A DNA stretch of 64,000 nt from Psychroflexus aurantiacus (GTDB lineage: Bacteria; Bacteroidota; Bacteroidia; Flavobacteriales; Flavobacteriaceae). The stretch lies in contig NZ_JAAIKD010000001.1 in assembly GCF_010820555.1 (NCBI RefSeq), positions 124,001 through 188,000 of the forward strand, read 5' to 3'. Position numbers and translations under genes: made by a program. Below, piece by piece: positions 19,058-27,848 of the stretch (position 1 is the stretch's first letter; each line of letters opens with the position of its first letter). The notes below the pieces were generated by a model. That model saw only the letters and a list, made by a program, of their open reading frames with translations, ran no database searches and was not told where the DNA came from.

Positions 19058-19065
19058 CAAAAATA
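19058..19065 (-). promoter_or_regulatory. Putative -7 box for tRNA-Leu
   Basis: The minus strand reads TATTTTTG, a perfect match to the Bacteroidota -7 consensus TAnnTTTG, 13 bases upstream of the mature tRNA 5' end. No clear TTG -33 element is visible. Confidence 0.45.
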
Positions 19066-19129
19066 TAAATTTTTTTGTTTCCTTGCAGAAAATATCGGTC
19101 TTATTTACACCCAGCTTCAATTATTTATC

Positions 19130-19137
19130 TAAATTTG
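19130..19137 (+). promoter_or_regulatory. Putative -7 box for prs-rplY
   Basis: TAAATTTG fits the Bacteroidota -7 consensus TAnnTTTG and lies about 40 bases before the prs start codon. A -33 TTG at the usual spacing is not evident. Confidence 0.4.
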
Positions 19138-19177
19138 CAATCCATAAAACGAATATCCCTCAAAAGGTCAATTAGTT

Positions 19178-20119
19178 ATGGCAGACATAGAAAAAGTCGC
19201 AAAAATTTTTGCTTGTTCTCAAAGCACTTCATTAGCTCAATCTATTGCAGATTCCTATGGTATTCCCCTAGGCAATGTCAATACGATGCATTTTAGCGAT
19301 GGAGAGTTTCAACCTTCTTTCGAGGAGAGTGTTCGTGGTTCGCGGGTTTTTATCATTGGCTCTACGTTTCCGAACTCCGACAACTTGATGGAAATGCTGC
19401 TGATGCTGGATGCCGCCAAGCGGTCTTCGGCCAGACACATTACAGCGGTTTTGCCTTATTTTGGCTGGGCAAGACAGGATAGAAAAGACAAGCCAAGAGT
19501 TCCTATTGCGGCCAAACTGGTAGCTAAAATGCTGGAAACGGCAGGAGCAACCAGAATTATCACTATGGATCTGCATGCAGATCAAATCCAGGGCTTTTTC
19601 GAAAAACCTGTGGATCACCTGTACGCCTCCACTGTGTTTTTACCGTATTTAAGAAGTCTGAAGCTGGATGATCTGACGATTGCTTCACCGGATATGGGTG
19701 GTTCTAAACGTGCTTATGCCTATTCCAAATTTCTGGAAAGCGATGTGGTGATTTGCTACAAACAGAGAGCCAAAGCCAATAAGATTTCCCATATGGAATT
19801 GATTGGGGATGTGACCGGAAAGAATGTAATCCTGGCTGATGATATGGTAGATACGGCAGGAACTTTAACCCATGCGGCCAACCTGATGATGGAAAGAGGC
19901 GCGAAAAGCGTAAGAGCGATTTGTTCGCATCCGGTTTTATCCGGTGGGGCCTATGAGAAAATTCAGGAGTCCAAACTAGAAGAATTGATTGTCACGGATA
20001 GTATCCCATTGAAAAAAGACAGTCCCAAAATAAAAGTACTTAGCTGTGCCGATTTGTTTGCCGATGTGATGAAAGCCGTCCATTACAACAAGTCCATCAG
20101 CGGAAAGTTTTTAATGTAG
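19178..20119 (+). CDS. prs: Ribose-phosphate pyrophosphokinase
   Basis: The 313-residue enzyme makes PRPP from ribose 5-phosphate and ATP, feeding purine, pyrimidine, histidine, tryptophan and NAD synthesis. Key features are FSDGEFQP near residue 40, YFGWARQDRK with the ATP-binding flexible loop near 95-105, MDLHADQIQGFF with the divalent-metal His near 130, and the PRPP-binding loop VILADDMVDTAGT near 215-227. Length is normal for the family. rplY follows 22 bases later, an arrangement common in Bacteroidota. The start is at the first ATG, in a standard MADIEKVAKIF context. Confidence 0.97.
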   Translation: MADIEKVAKIFACSQSTSLAQSIADSYGIPLGNVNTMHFSDGEFQPSFEESVRGSRVFIIGSTFPNSDNLMEMLLMLDAAKRSSARHITAVLPYFGWARQDRKDKPRVPIAAKLVAKMLETAGATRIITMDLHADQIQGFFEKPVDHLYASTVFLPYLRSLKLDDLTIASPDMGGSKRAYAYSKFLESDVVICYKQRAKANKISHMELIGDVTGKNVILADDMVDTAGTLTHAANLMMERGAKSVRAICSHPVLSGGAYEKIQESKLEELIVTDSIPLKKDSPKIKVLSCADLFADVMKAVHYNKSISGKFLM

Positions 20120-20141
20120 TTTAATTTAATTTAATTTTTTT

Positions 20142-20810
20142 ATGAAATCGATTACGATCAAAGGATCTAAAAGAGAAAGCGTAGGCAAGAAAGCTACGAA
20201 AGCCTTACGTAATGCTGGAGAGGTCCCTTGCGTTATTTACGGGGGGGATAATATCGTGCATTTTGCTGCGCCAGTAGTGTCTTTCAACAAGTTGATTTAC
20301 ACTCCCGATGTACACACTGTGATTGTTGACCTTGAGGGCAACAAGACCAATGCTGTACTTCAAGACATTCAGTTCCACCCTGTGACAGATGAAATTCTGC
20401 ACATTGATTTCTATGAATTCCACGAAGGACAAGAGATTACTATGGAAATCCCAGTTCACTCTGAAGGCATTCCTAAAGGTGTGAAAAATGGTGGTGTTTT
20501 GAGATTTAACTTAAGACGTATGACTGTAAAAGGTCTTGCTAAAAATCTTCCAGATTATATCGTTGCAGACGTAACTCCACTTAAAATTGGACAGAAATTA
20601 TACGTTACAGCGGTTGCCAGTGAAGATTACAGAATCATGCACCCGGACAATACCGTGATTTGTCAGGTGAGAACTTCAAGAAACGTTTCACTCATCGGTG
20701 TCGATGAAGACGAAGAAGAAGATGAAACTGTAGAAGGAGAAGAAGGTGCTGAAGGCGAAGCAAGCTCTGCTGAAGGTAGTGAGGACTCTTCTGATGAAAG
20801 CAAAGAATAA
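20142..20810 (+). CDS. rplY: 50S ribosomal protein L25 (CTC family)
   Basis: The 222-residue protein belongs to the long CTC form of L25, which binds 5S rRNA. The N-terminal L25 domain (about 1-95) starts [20 protein letters not shown], and the beta-rich C-terminal TL5 domain runs to about 185 ([10 protein letters not shown] and LRRMTVKGL). The last 35 residues are a highly acidic Glu/Asp/Ser tail, common in the long form. It lies 22 bases behind prs, so the two probably share a transcript, and a strong terminator follows. Confidence 0.96.
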   Translation: MKSITIKGSKRESVGKKATKALRNAGEVPCVIYGGDNIVHFAAPVVSFNKLIYTPDVHTVIVDLEGNKTNAVLQDIQFHPVTDEILHIDFYEFHEGQEITMEIPVHSEGIPKGVKNGGVLRFNLRRMTVKGLAKNLPDYIVADVTPLKIGQKLYVTAVASEDYRIMHPDNTVICQVRTSRNVSLIGVDEDEEEDETVEGEEGAEGEASSAEGSEDSSDESKE

Positions 20811-20832
20811 ATCCAAGATTTATAATTTACTT

Positions 20833-20868
20833 AAAGCATCCTGTTTTTCAGGATGCTTTTTTATTTTT
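20833..20868 (+). terminator. Terminator after prs-rplY
   Basis: AAAGCATCC pairs with GGATGCTTT across a nine-base loop and runs into a T-rich tract. It ends only 13 bases before the annotated pth start. Confidence 0.85.
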
Positions 20869-20881
20869 ACAAAAAATGTGA

Positions 20882-21505
20882 ATGCGAGCTTTTTTTGCCA
20901 GACTTTTATCCAGAGACAAAACAGAAGAAAAAAACCCCATGAAGAAATTGCTGATTGTGGGACTTGGTAACCCGGGCCCAAAATATGAAAATACAAGACA
21001 CAATATTGGATTTAAAATTTTGGATGAGCTGGCAGAACAAAGAGAGCTTACTTTCACAGCAGAACGCTATGCGGATAAAGCCGACTTTAACTTCAAAGGC
21101 CGAAAGTTTATCCTCATAAAACCCACAACCTTCATGAACCTAAGCGGCAAAGCCGTACGCTACTGGATGGATAAGGAAAATATAGCTGTTCAGAATCTAC
21201 TGGTTATCACAGACGATCTCAATTTAACCTTTGGAACCCTGAGGCTTAAAGCTAAAGGAAGCGATGGCGGGCATAACGGTTTGAAAAATATTCAGGAGTT
21301 ACTTCAAACCACGACCTACCCGAGATTCAGGTTTGGCATAAGTGACGCCTTTTCAAAAGGCAGTCAAATAGACTACGTCCTGAGCGAATGGAGCCAGGAA
21401 GAACAGAAAATACTTAAAGAACGCCTGGAGACCTCAGCCGAATTGATTCTTTCATTCGGAACGGCCGGCATTCAAAATACGATGAACAACTTTAACGGAA
21501 AATAG
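20882..21505 (+). CDS. pth: Peptidyl-tRNA hydrolase
   Basis: The enzyme hydrolyses peptidyl-tRNA released from stalled ribosomes. The signatures are all there: GLGNPGPKYENTRHNIGF with catalytic His, PTTFMNLSGKAV, DDLNLTFGTLRLK and GSDGGHNGLKNI. The 207-residue version has an N-terminal extension of 19 basic residues before MKKLLIVGLGN. Such extensions occur in Bacteroidota Pth, so I keep the start at 20882, though the ATG at 20939 (188 residues) is possible. The upstream start lies 13 bases after the rplY terminator. ribF starts six bases after the stop. Confidence 0.93.
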   Translation: MRAFFARLLSRDKTEEKNPMKKLLIVGLGNPGPKYENTRHNIGFKILDELAEQRELTFTAERYADKADFNFKGRKFILIKPTTFMNLSGKAVRYWMDKENIAVQNLLVITDDLNLTFGTLRLKAKGSDGGHNGLKNIQELLQTTTYPRFRFGISDAFSKGSQIDYVLSEWSQEEQKILKERLETSAELILSFGTAGIQNTMNNFNGK

Positions 21506-21511
21506 ACGCAG

Positions 21512-22453
21512 GTGAAGATTTATAACAGTGTTTCAGAATTCGATTCTACAATCCCCACAGTGGTGACTATCGGTACTTTTGATGGTGTCCACCTTGGCCA
21601 TAGAAAAATTATTCAGCGTCTTGTAGATACCGCAGACCAGGAACTTCTCCAAACGGCTCTTCTTACCTTCTATCCTCACCCGAGAATGGTATTGCAACAA
21701 AGTTCAGATTTGAAATTGATCAATACCATCGAGGAGCGAAAACTGATTCTGGAAGAAACAGGCCTCGAACACCTCATCGTCCATCCATTCACCCTGGAAT
21801 TCTCCAGGCTTACCGCTAGAGAGTACGTGGAAGAGATTCTGGTAAAAGGATTGAATGCCAAAAAAATAGTCATTGGTTACGACCATCATTTTGGAAGAAA
21901 CAGAACGGCAGATATCGAGGACCTGAAAGCCTTCGGAAAAGAATTCAACTTTGAAGTGGATGAAATTTCAAAACAGGATATCGAGGATGTCGCGGTGAGT
22001 TCCACCAAAATAAGGAGGTCTCTTGAAGAAGGTGATCTTGAAAAAGCAAATGAATACCTCTCCCGCCCTTTTTTCCTCTCTGGCGACATCATCAAAGGAA
22101 AAGGACTAGGGAAAAATATGGGCTATCCTACAGCCAATCTCAAGATTGAAGAATCTTATAAACTCATTCCAAAAGAAGGCGTTTACGTGGTGGCCTCAGT
22201 GATTGATAGTGATAAATATTTCGGCATGATGAACATCGGAACCAATCCAACGGTAGGCGGACAGGAGCGCAGCATAGAAACGTTTTTCTTTGATCTGGAC
22301 ATGAATTTATACGGCAAACACCTTCACATACAACTGCTGAAACGCATACGCAGTGAAGTGAAATTTGATGGTTTAGAAGCTTTGATTCAAGCAATGCAGG
22401 CCGACGAAGTCTTTGCCAAAAATTACATAAAGCTGTCTACCCCCGATGAATAA
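21512..22453 (+). CDS. ribF: Bifunctional riboflavin kinase / FAD synthetase
   Basis: The 313-residue enzyme phosphorylates riboflavin to FMN and adenylates FMN to FAD. The N-terminal nucleotidyltransferase has TIGTFDGVHLGHRKII (residues 18-33) and GYDHHFGRNRTAD near 120, with SSTKIRRSLEEGD at about 160. The C-terminal kinase has GKGLGKNMGYPTANL near 195-209 and a GVYVV strand, then MMNIGTNPTV. The start is GTG, six bases after the pth stop. The end overlaps the next gene by eight bases, so pth-ribF-HTTM look translationally coupled. Confidence 0.96.
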   Translation: MKIYNSVSEFDSTIPTVVTIGTFDGVHLGHRKIIQRLVDTADQELLQTALLTFYPHPRMVLQQSSDLKLINTIEERKLILEETGLEHLIVHPFTLEFSRLTAREYVEEILVKGLNAKKIVIGYDHHFGRNRTADIEDLKAFGKEFNFEVDEISKQDIEDVAVSSTKIRRSLEEGDLEKANEYLSRPFFLSGDIIKGKGLGKNMGYPTANLKIEESYKLIPKEGVYVVASVIDSDKYFGMMNIGTNPTVGGQERSIETFFFDLDMNLYGKHLHIQLLKRIRSEVKFDGLEALIQAMQADEVFAKNYIKLSTPDE

Positions 22454-23762
22454 GCTTCTCTTTAAGCAGGTTGATAATTCTCCTCTCATTGTGTTTAGGA
22501 TTTTTTTCGGTTTGCTTATTGCCCTGGAAGCCTGGGGAGCTATTGCCACAGGATGGGTAAAAAGAACCCTTATAGATCCCCAGTTTACCTTTAATTTTAT
22601 TGGTCTCGATTTTCTGCAACCCTTACCCGGAGCTGGCATGTATTTCTATTTCGGACTTATGGGTTTGTTCGGGGTATTTGTGATGCTGGGTTTTAAATAC
22701 AGATTCAGCCTTATTGCTTACACCCTGCTCTGGACCTGTGCGTATTTGATGCAGAAGAGCTCCTACAACAATCATTATTACCTGCTCATCCTGCTTCTGA
22801 TCTTCATGTGCATGGTTCCCGCACATCGGTATTTCTCCCTGGATACCAAAAATAAGCCTGAACTGAAATCCAGCAGCATGCCCAACTGGGTTGTGCTTTT
22901 TATCATAGGCCAAATGTGGATTGTATATACCTACGCCAGTTTAGCAAAGCTCTACCCAGACTGGCTGGATGGTACGTTCGCTGAACTTTTAATGAGAGGA
23001 AAGGCACACTACTGGCTCATTGGAGACCTGCTCCAGGAAAACTGGATTCATATGAGTATTACCTACTTTGGCATTTTATTCGATTTGCTTGTCGTGCCCT
23101 TGCTTTTATGGAAGCCTACACGAAAAGTTATGTTTTGGATAAGCGTTTTCTTTCATTTGTTCAACAGCATTGTATTTCAAATTGGGATTTTCCCTTATAT
23201 GTCCTTAGCACTCACGGTCTTCTTTTTCCCCAAAGCATATATTCACAGAAAATTTCTAAAATTCAAACCGTTCTACAGCGATACAGAAGTTGAAGTTCCC
23301 AGACTAGCCCCCTATTTTAAAGGCTTTTTACTGGTCTGGTTTACCGTACAGCTAGTGTTACCCATTAGACACCACTTTATAAAAGGAGATGTCTTCTGGA
23401 CCGAAGAAGGCCATAGAATGAGCTGGAGGATGATGCTAAGGTCTAAAAGCGGCTCCGTAAGTTTTAGAGTGAAAAATCTGAATACAGGCAAAAGCGAGTA
23501 TGTGAAACTTCAGGACTATTTAACTGAAAAACAGCAGCAGACGCTCTTAAAACCGGACGGTATCTGGCAGTTTACACAGAAGCTGAAAAAAGAATACGCT
23601 GCAAAAGCTATTCCGGCAGAGATTTATGCGCGGGTAAAAGTGAGTCTGAACGGAAGACCACCTGAATACCTTGTGGATCCGGAGCTAGACCTGACGGGTA
23701 TTGAATGGGATTACTTTAAACACAATGAATGGATTCTTTCACAAGCGGAGAGTATTGAATAA
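22446..23762 (+). CDS. HTTM-domain membrane protein (gamma-carboxylase-like)
   Basis: The 438-residue protein has several hydrophobic helices in residues 10-305, followed by a soluble C-terminal region of about 125 residues. The spacing of helices, the YNNHYYLL and DWLDGTFAELLM segments and the IRHHFIKGDVFWTEEGHRMS motif near residue 305 match the HTTM family, related to vitamin K-dependent gamma-glutamyl carboxylase. The substrate in Bacteroidota is unknown. The eight-base overlap with ribF suggests coupled expression, but a functional link to flavin synthesis is not shown by the sequence. Confidence 0.82.
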   Translation: MNKLLFKQVDNSPLIVFRIFFGLLIALEAWGAIATGWVKRTLIDPQFTFNFIGLDFLQPLPGAGMYFYFGLMGLFGVFVMLGFKYRFSLIAYTLLWTCAYLMQKSSYNNHYYLLILLLIFMCMVPAHRYFSLDTKNKPELKSSSMPNWVVLFIIGQMWIVYTYASLAKLYPDWLDGTFAELLMRGKAHYWLIGDLLQENWIHMSITYFGILFDLLVVPLLLWKPTRKVMFWISVFFHLFNSIVFQIGIFPYMSLALTVFFFPKAYIHRKFLKFKPFYSDTEVEVPRLAPYFKGFLLVWFTVQLVLPIRHHFIKGDVFWTEEGHRMSWRMMLRSKSGSVSFRVKNLNTGKSEYVKLQDYLTEKQQQTLLKPDGIWQFTQKLKKEYAAKAIPAEIYARVKVSLNGRPPEYLVDPELDLTGIEWDYFKHNEWILSQAESIE

Positions 23763-24050
23763 GAGTGGTGAGTGGTGAGTCGTGGGTGGTAAGTCTCGGG
23801 TGTGACAACAAGACGAAAACGAGGTCGTAGGTTATTGGATTTAGGTTCTAAATTTGAAATCCGGTAATCATTAGTTCTTGAGTTTAGTGAGTTAATGAGT
23901 GAAAACTAATTCAAAATTTTACACTCTTGACCATTTACTTTGTACTTCGTATATCTTACTTCGTACTTAGTTTGGTGAGACGTGAGCCAGCCTGCATTCC
24001 TTGGCAAAGGCAGGCGTGAGTAGAAAATTAAAAAAACCGATCAATCAAAG
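23763..24050. repeat. Intergenic region with degenerate short repeats and a small palindrome
   Basis: Just after the HTTM gene there is a G-rich run of imperfect GTGGTGAGT units (about 23764-23796). At 23936-23970, TTACTTTGTACTTCGT and TTACTTCGTACTTAG are near-copies. At 23990-24015 the palindromic arms GCCTGC and GCAGGC surround CATTCCTTGGCAAAG. These resemble common short flavobacterial intergenic repeats. No coding capacity was seen. Confidence 0.55.
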
Positions 24051-24860
24051 TCACACCTTTACAGAAATATTGACCTGTAGCGCTCTAGCGGTCCAGGCCA
24101 TGCTGATGTCTTTTCCTACTGACTTTTTTTCATGATTGAATTCTGGTTTGAGCAGACCAAACTCTTTAGCTTTTCGGGTATAATAGTCCTCTTTTGACCC
24201 ATGAATAGCTTCAACACCATGAAAAACCATTCCGTATTTTTCCTGCTGAATGATCTCTGAAATCAGTAAAATACAGTTATCCAAATGAATTAAATTGACC
24301 GGTGAATGGGGATTTTTCACATCGGTTTTTCCTGAAAGGTACTTAACGGGATGTCTCTCCTTTCCTACCAAACCACCAAATCTTATCACACTGGTTGTAA
24401 CCTCAGGCAAATTCAGAAGTAACTGTTCAGCCTGAACCAGCTGACTGTTTTTAATTTCTTTTGGTGTAAACTGATAATGCTCGGTAAAAGACGGTAAAGT
24501 TTCATGATCCTGAAACACTCCCGTCGAACTCACATAAATTAGTCTTTCAATAGCGGATGCTGAAACTGCCTTAGTAAGCTGTTCTAACTTGGATACAAAA
24601 CTCGAATTGGGATGCCGTTTTAAGCCCGGAGGAATGTCGATGATCAATACTTCAGAATCTTCTAAAAAGGCTTGCACACCCCCTGTAATCCGGTCTTCCT
24701 GAAGTTCTATGTTATAAGGTAAAATACCCTCTTCTTCCAGCTTCTGCATTTTTTCGGAAGAGGTTGTCGAGCCTTTTACCTGCCAGCCCAATTGTATTAA
24801 TTCTTTTGCCAGCGGTAAACCCAGCCAGCCGCAGCCCAATATGGAGATCTGTTTTTGCAT
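24051..24860 (-). CDS. SDR-type NAD(P)-dependent epimerase/dehydratase (YeeZ-like)
   Basis: The 269-residue protein has an N-terminal Rossmann fold beginning ISILGCGWLGLPLAKELIQL (residues 5-24), with the short-chain dehydrogenase pattern VSSTGVFQDH near 110, comparable to the YeeZ/NAD-dependent epimerase family. The YxxxK active-site motif is not obvious, as in other YeeZ members. The reaction is unknown. Its start codon overlaps the M28 peptidase stop (TAATG), so it is probably the last gene of a three-gene operon with the zinc-ribbon protein and the peptidase. Confidence 0.75.
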   Translation of the reverse strand: MQKQISILGCGWLGLPLAKELIQLGWQVKGSTTSSEKMQKLEEEGILPYNIELQEDRITGGVQAFLEDSEVLIIDIPPGLKRHPNSSFVSKLEQLTKAVSASAIERLIYVSSTGVFQDHETLPSFTEHYQFTPKEIKNSQLVQAEQLLLNLPEVTTSVIRFGGLVGKERHPVKYLSGKTDVKNPHSPVNLIHLDNCILLISEIIQQEKYGMVFHGVEAIHGSKEDYYTRKAKEFGLLKPEFNHEKKSVGKDISMAWTARALQVNISVKV

Positions 24861-27181
24861 TAAAACATCAATTTTTGTTTAGTGATCATGGCGTCGTTCA
24901 CCACAAAAGGCTTGGGAATTTTGGTATCCGGTCTGCTTTTAACAGGCAGGTCTGGATGCGATAGTAAATCAAAGCTAATTTCATTTATAACAAAGTCTAA
25001 AGCTTTGTCTTCACTGACTTCGAATTCAAAATACAAAGGCTCTTGATTAACTACATAATAATCGATCAGGTTGGGGTGAAACCGATTTTGATGAACATGA
25101 TAAGCATCGGCTTCATCGGTATAAAAATCAGCTACTTCTCCATTGACTTCAAAGGACTTGAAATTCGTCAGAGTAGTTTCAGAAATCACAATTCTGTTCA
25201 CCTCTCTTCTATAATTCAATGTCACTCTGAATTTTTTAAAGTCAGACTGAGTCGCTTCTAAGGTATCGATTTGAATGTCTGAACCTAAAACGTCTATTAA
25301 TGGCGCAGAAGAAGACTTGGTGTAGGCTGTGTTATATTTACTTTGATATTCGGCAGATGAAGTCAAGTCTACATAGGTTTCAAAATAAGGCGAGGTCCAG
25401 GAGTCCAGAAGCTCATCATAGGTATTCCAGGTTGCCAGATTCATTTCTGTATCCTGTGTATAAACCAAACTATTGGGTTCTGGTCTTTCCTCTGTAAATT
25501 CTGCATCCAGATGTGCTTTGATAAAAAACCCGATGGCAACCAGTAAAGCCATGGTAGCAACCCCTTTTTTAATGGAAAAATAACCAAATACGGGAATCAG
25601 ACTTCCAAAAAGCAGAACTGTAAACACAGCGCTTATGACACTCATTTTAAGGCCAAGTCCTACGGGGAAGAATTGGATAAAGGGTGCAATAATACTTAGG
25701 GAGGGCAAGATCAGGATGAGAAGAAAAAGATAGGAAGGGATTTGAAAACGTATCATCAGGAAAAAAGCAAAGACTATAAAAACCAGAGGGATGATAAAAA
25801 AAGCAGCTCCTTTTAAGAAGATATTGAGTATAAGAATGAGGAAAAACCAGGTCAGTAGGGGAGCTACCATAGCATTCTTGGGATTAAGTCTTTCATCGTA
25901 AAACTGATAGGTCGTAAAGGTGATGAATAAGGCCAGGGCCACAAAAAAGACGATATAATCGTGTCCGTTATATGGAAACCCCTGCAGTATGGAGTCATAA
26001 TCCGGATATAAAATAAGAATCCCCTGCCATCCAAAATAAGTAACCAGCCCCACAATGATTAGACTTAAAAACCAGGGCACAAATCCAAGGAAAACCTCTT
26101 TTCTGTTTAAGGACTTAATTTTAAATCCGAAAAATAAAAGCGCCAGGAAGAGTATAAAAACAACCGCATAAATGACCCACACCCAGGAAAAGGGATAATG
26201 AATGAGACCTAATTCCGTGACTGTAAAATAGACCTCATCCTGCTCTGAGGTTAAATCGGATAAATCTGCACTTGAAAATTGCTTGAGAGCAGCCGTCAGA
26301 TAATCACCCTGATGCGCCAGGGATCTTTTATCCAGACGCTCCGGAACATCTAAAGCAGCATGGTAATCGTAGTGATCGTCTATAAACGCAAAGAAAAAAC
26401 CAGGAACATCCGCTATTTTTTTAAACACGGTGGAATCTGTATCATTGGGTAATAATTTGTAAACGCTGTACATCAGGGAATTGGCCAGGGGATGCTCTCC
26501 CTGAGCTTTGTCAAAAAGAGCGATCAAATCGGAATTTCCATAATTGGTTTCCACGACCATATTACTGGGTCCTCCGCTACCCCGGGATTCAAAATTGAGT
26601 GCCAGCCCTACCTCATCTATCCAGGGATGCTCTTTTGCAAAGAGCTCTGCCCCGGCGAGTCCCACCTCTTCACCATCGGTAAACACAATAATGATATCAT
26701 TCTGAAATGAAGGATTAGAGGCTTTAAAAGCTCTTACAGCTTCTAAAATTGTGGCTACCCCGGAAGCGGCATCGGCTGCACCAGGAGATGAATGCACGGC
26801 CGAGTCGTAATGACTCAACAGCAGAAGTGCCTTGGAGTTGGCTTGTGGGTTAGTGGCAGGTAACCTCGTAATGATATTTTCCGGAATCGTAAGAACCCCC
26901 TCTCTGGACAAAACAAACCCCTGCTGGGTTTGCACTTCAAGATCCATGTCTTCAAGCGCATTAACGATATAATTTCGTTTGATGTTATGGGCTTCAGAGC
27001 CAATGTAATGCGGCTTATCTCCTATTTCTTTGATATGCTCAAAAGCGCGCAAGGTAGAAAATTCGGTCGCCTGGGTCGATAAATCGGTAATTTCGGAGGG
27101 GTACAAATCGTAAAAAACATACCACACTGAAGCTGCGATGACCAGCAGGCATATTATATCTTTATAAGCTCTTTTCCTCAT
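24860..27181 (-). CDS. M28-family membrane-bound peptidase
   Basis: This is a large membrane peptidase. One N-terminal transmembrane helix precedes an extracytoplasmic M28 aminopeptidase domain at about residues 50-290. The zinc-binding block LLLSHYDSA near 120, DAASGVATILEA with a metal Asp, and VFTDGEEVGLAGAELF with the catalytic EE are all present. A multi-helix region (about 330-550) and a further soluble domain complete the protein, an arrangement seen in endoplasmic reticulum metallopeptidase-like and bacterial M28 proteins. The ATG at 27181 gives MRKRAYKD and 773 residues. A TTG four bases earlier is possible but unlikely. The ATG overlaps the upstream stop codon (TGATG). Confidence 0.88.
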   Translation of the reverse strand: MRKRAYKDIICLLVIAASVWYVFYDLYPSEITDLSTQATEFSTLRAFEHIKEIGDKPHYIGSEAHNIKRNYIVNALEDMDLEVQTQQGFVLSREGVLTIPENIITRLPATNPQANSKALLLLSHYDSAVHSSPGAADAASGVATILEAVRAFKASNPSFQNDIIIVFTDGEEVGLAGAELFAKEHPWIDEVGLALNFESRGSGGPSNMVVETNYGNSDLIALFDKAQGEHPLANSLMYSVYKLLPNDTDSTVFKKIADVPGFFFAFIDDHYDYHAALDVPERLDKRSLAHQGDYLTAALKQFSSADLSDLTSEQDEVYFTVTELGLIHYPFSWVWVIYAVVFILFLALLFFGFKIKSLNRKEVFLGFVPWFLSLIIVGLVTYFGWQGILILYPDYDSILQGFPYNGHDYIVFFVALALFITFTTYQFYDERLNPKNAMVAPLLTWFFLILILNIFLKGAAFFIIPLVFIVFAFFLMIRFQIPSYLFLLILILPSLSIIAPFIQFFPVGLGLKMSVISAVFTVLLFGSLIPVFGYFSIKKGVATMALLVAIGFFIKAHLDAEFTEERPEPNSLVYTQDTEMNLATWNTYDELLDSWTSPYFETYVDLTSSAEYQSKYNTAYTKSSSAPLIDVLGSDIQIDTLEATQSDFKKFRVTLNYRREVNRIVISETTLTNFKSFEVNGEVADFYTDEADAYHVHQNRFHPNLIDYYVVNQEPLYFEFEVSEDKALDFVINEISFDLLSHPDLPVKSRPDTKIPKPFVVNDAMITKQKLMF

Positions 27182-27531
27182 CAATCGCGTTTTACCAAAG
27201 CATAATAATCATCTTCTAAAGGCAGGTAACCCTGGTCGTAAACGAAGTAATACACACGACCTGATTTTGTGGTATAAAGACTTGTAAAATAAGTAAAATT
27301 AAATCCTTTAGCTAACAGCTTATCTCTGCTGGTCCTTGTTTTTTGATCGGTATTAATGCTTTTCAATATCCTGTAATTCTTTTTTAGTCTGTTATTGATA
27401 TTCCTCACGATTTTTGTAGAATCGCTGTTAAGCCGATTGTTGTAGGTACTTCTGCAATAATCGGAACAGTATTTTTTATCTATTCTTCCCGTAATCGGCT
27501 CTCCACAAGAAAGACATTTATTTTTTTCCAT
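27181..27531 (-). CDS. Small zinc-ribbon protein (DUF2116-like)
   Basis: Using the ATG at 27531 gives 116 residues starting MEKNKCLSCGEPI. The pair CLSC and a later YCSDYC form a four-cysteine zinc-ribbon knuckle in residues 6-24, like the small DUF2116 group. The C-terminal 80 residues hold basic and aromatic-rich segments with no known motif. An upstream in-frame start (27570) would add 13 hydrophobic residues that look less natural. The gene is the first of the operon leading into the M28 peptidase and the YeeZ-like protein. Confidence 0.65.
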   Translation of the reverse strand: MEKNKCLSCGEPITGRIDKKYCSDYCRSTYNNRLNSDSTKIVRNINNRLKKNYRILKSINTDQKTRTSRDKLLAKGFNFTYFTSLYTTKSGRVYYFVYDQGYLPLEDDYYALVKRD

Positions 27532-27848
27532 AACAGATGAATTACACACTAGTAAATATAAAAAAATCATTCCACTAAAAGAGGAAAAGCTATGCTGAAC
27601 TATAAATTAGTCCCAAGGCTTAAACTCAGGCCCTCAAATCTCTAACAGTTCCGCGTGAGAAGTTTCTGAATTGTGATTCCTAACCCACTTATAAATAGCT
27701 AAGCAAGAACATTTCTAAAGGCTTGGCTAGACTCATTCATGAAAATTGAAAACATAATAAAGTCAGAAGGCGAAGCATAAGTTTTGGAAATCTTAAAGTC
27801 AGAATAGAACTGAAGTATTTTTCATAATTTTGTAGACTAATTTTACAT
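27532..27848 (+). promoter_or_regulatory. 317-base intergenic region with -7 box for hflX
   Basis: The region lies between the divergent zinc-ribbon and hflX genes. TAATTTTG at 27825-27832 is an exact match to the Bacteroidota -7 consensus TAnnTTTG and ends 16 bases before the hflX ATG, implying a very short leader. No clear TTG -33 element is seen. Otherwise nothing structured was found. Confidence 0.45.

Noticed and set aside
21480-21512. Possible FMN riboswitch in front of ribF
   Set aside because: Only six bases separate pth and ribF, so there is no room; the gene is simply translated from an operon.
23763-24050. Degenerate GTGGTGAGT units as a possible CRISPR array
   Set aside because: Units are short, variable and without unique spacers of constant length. 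This is a simple repeat tract.
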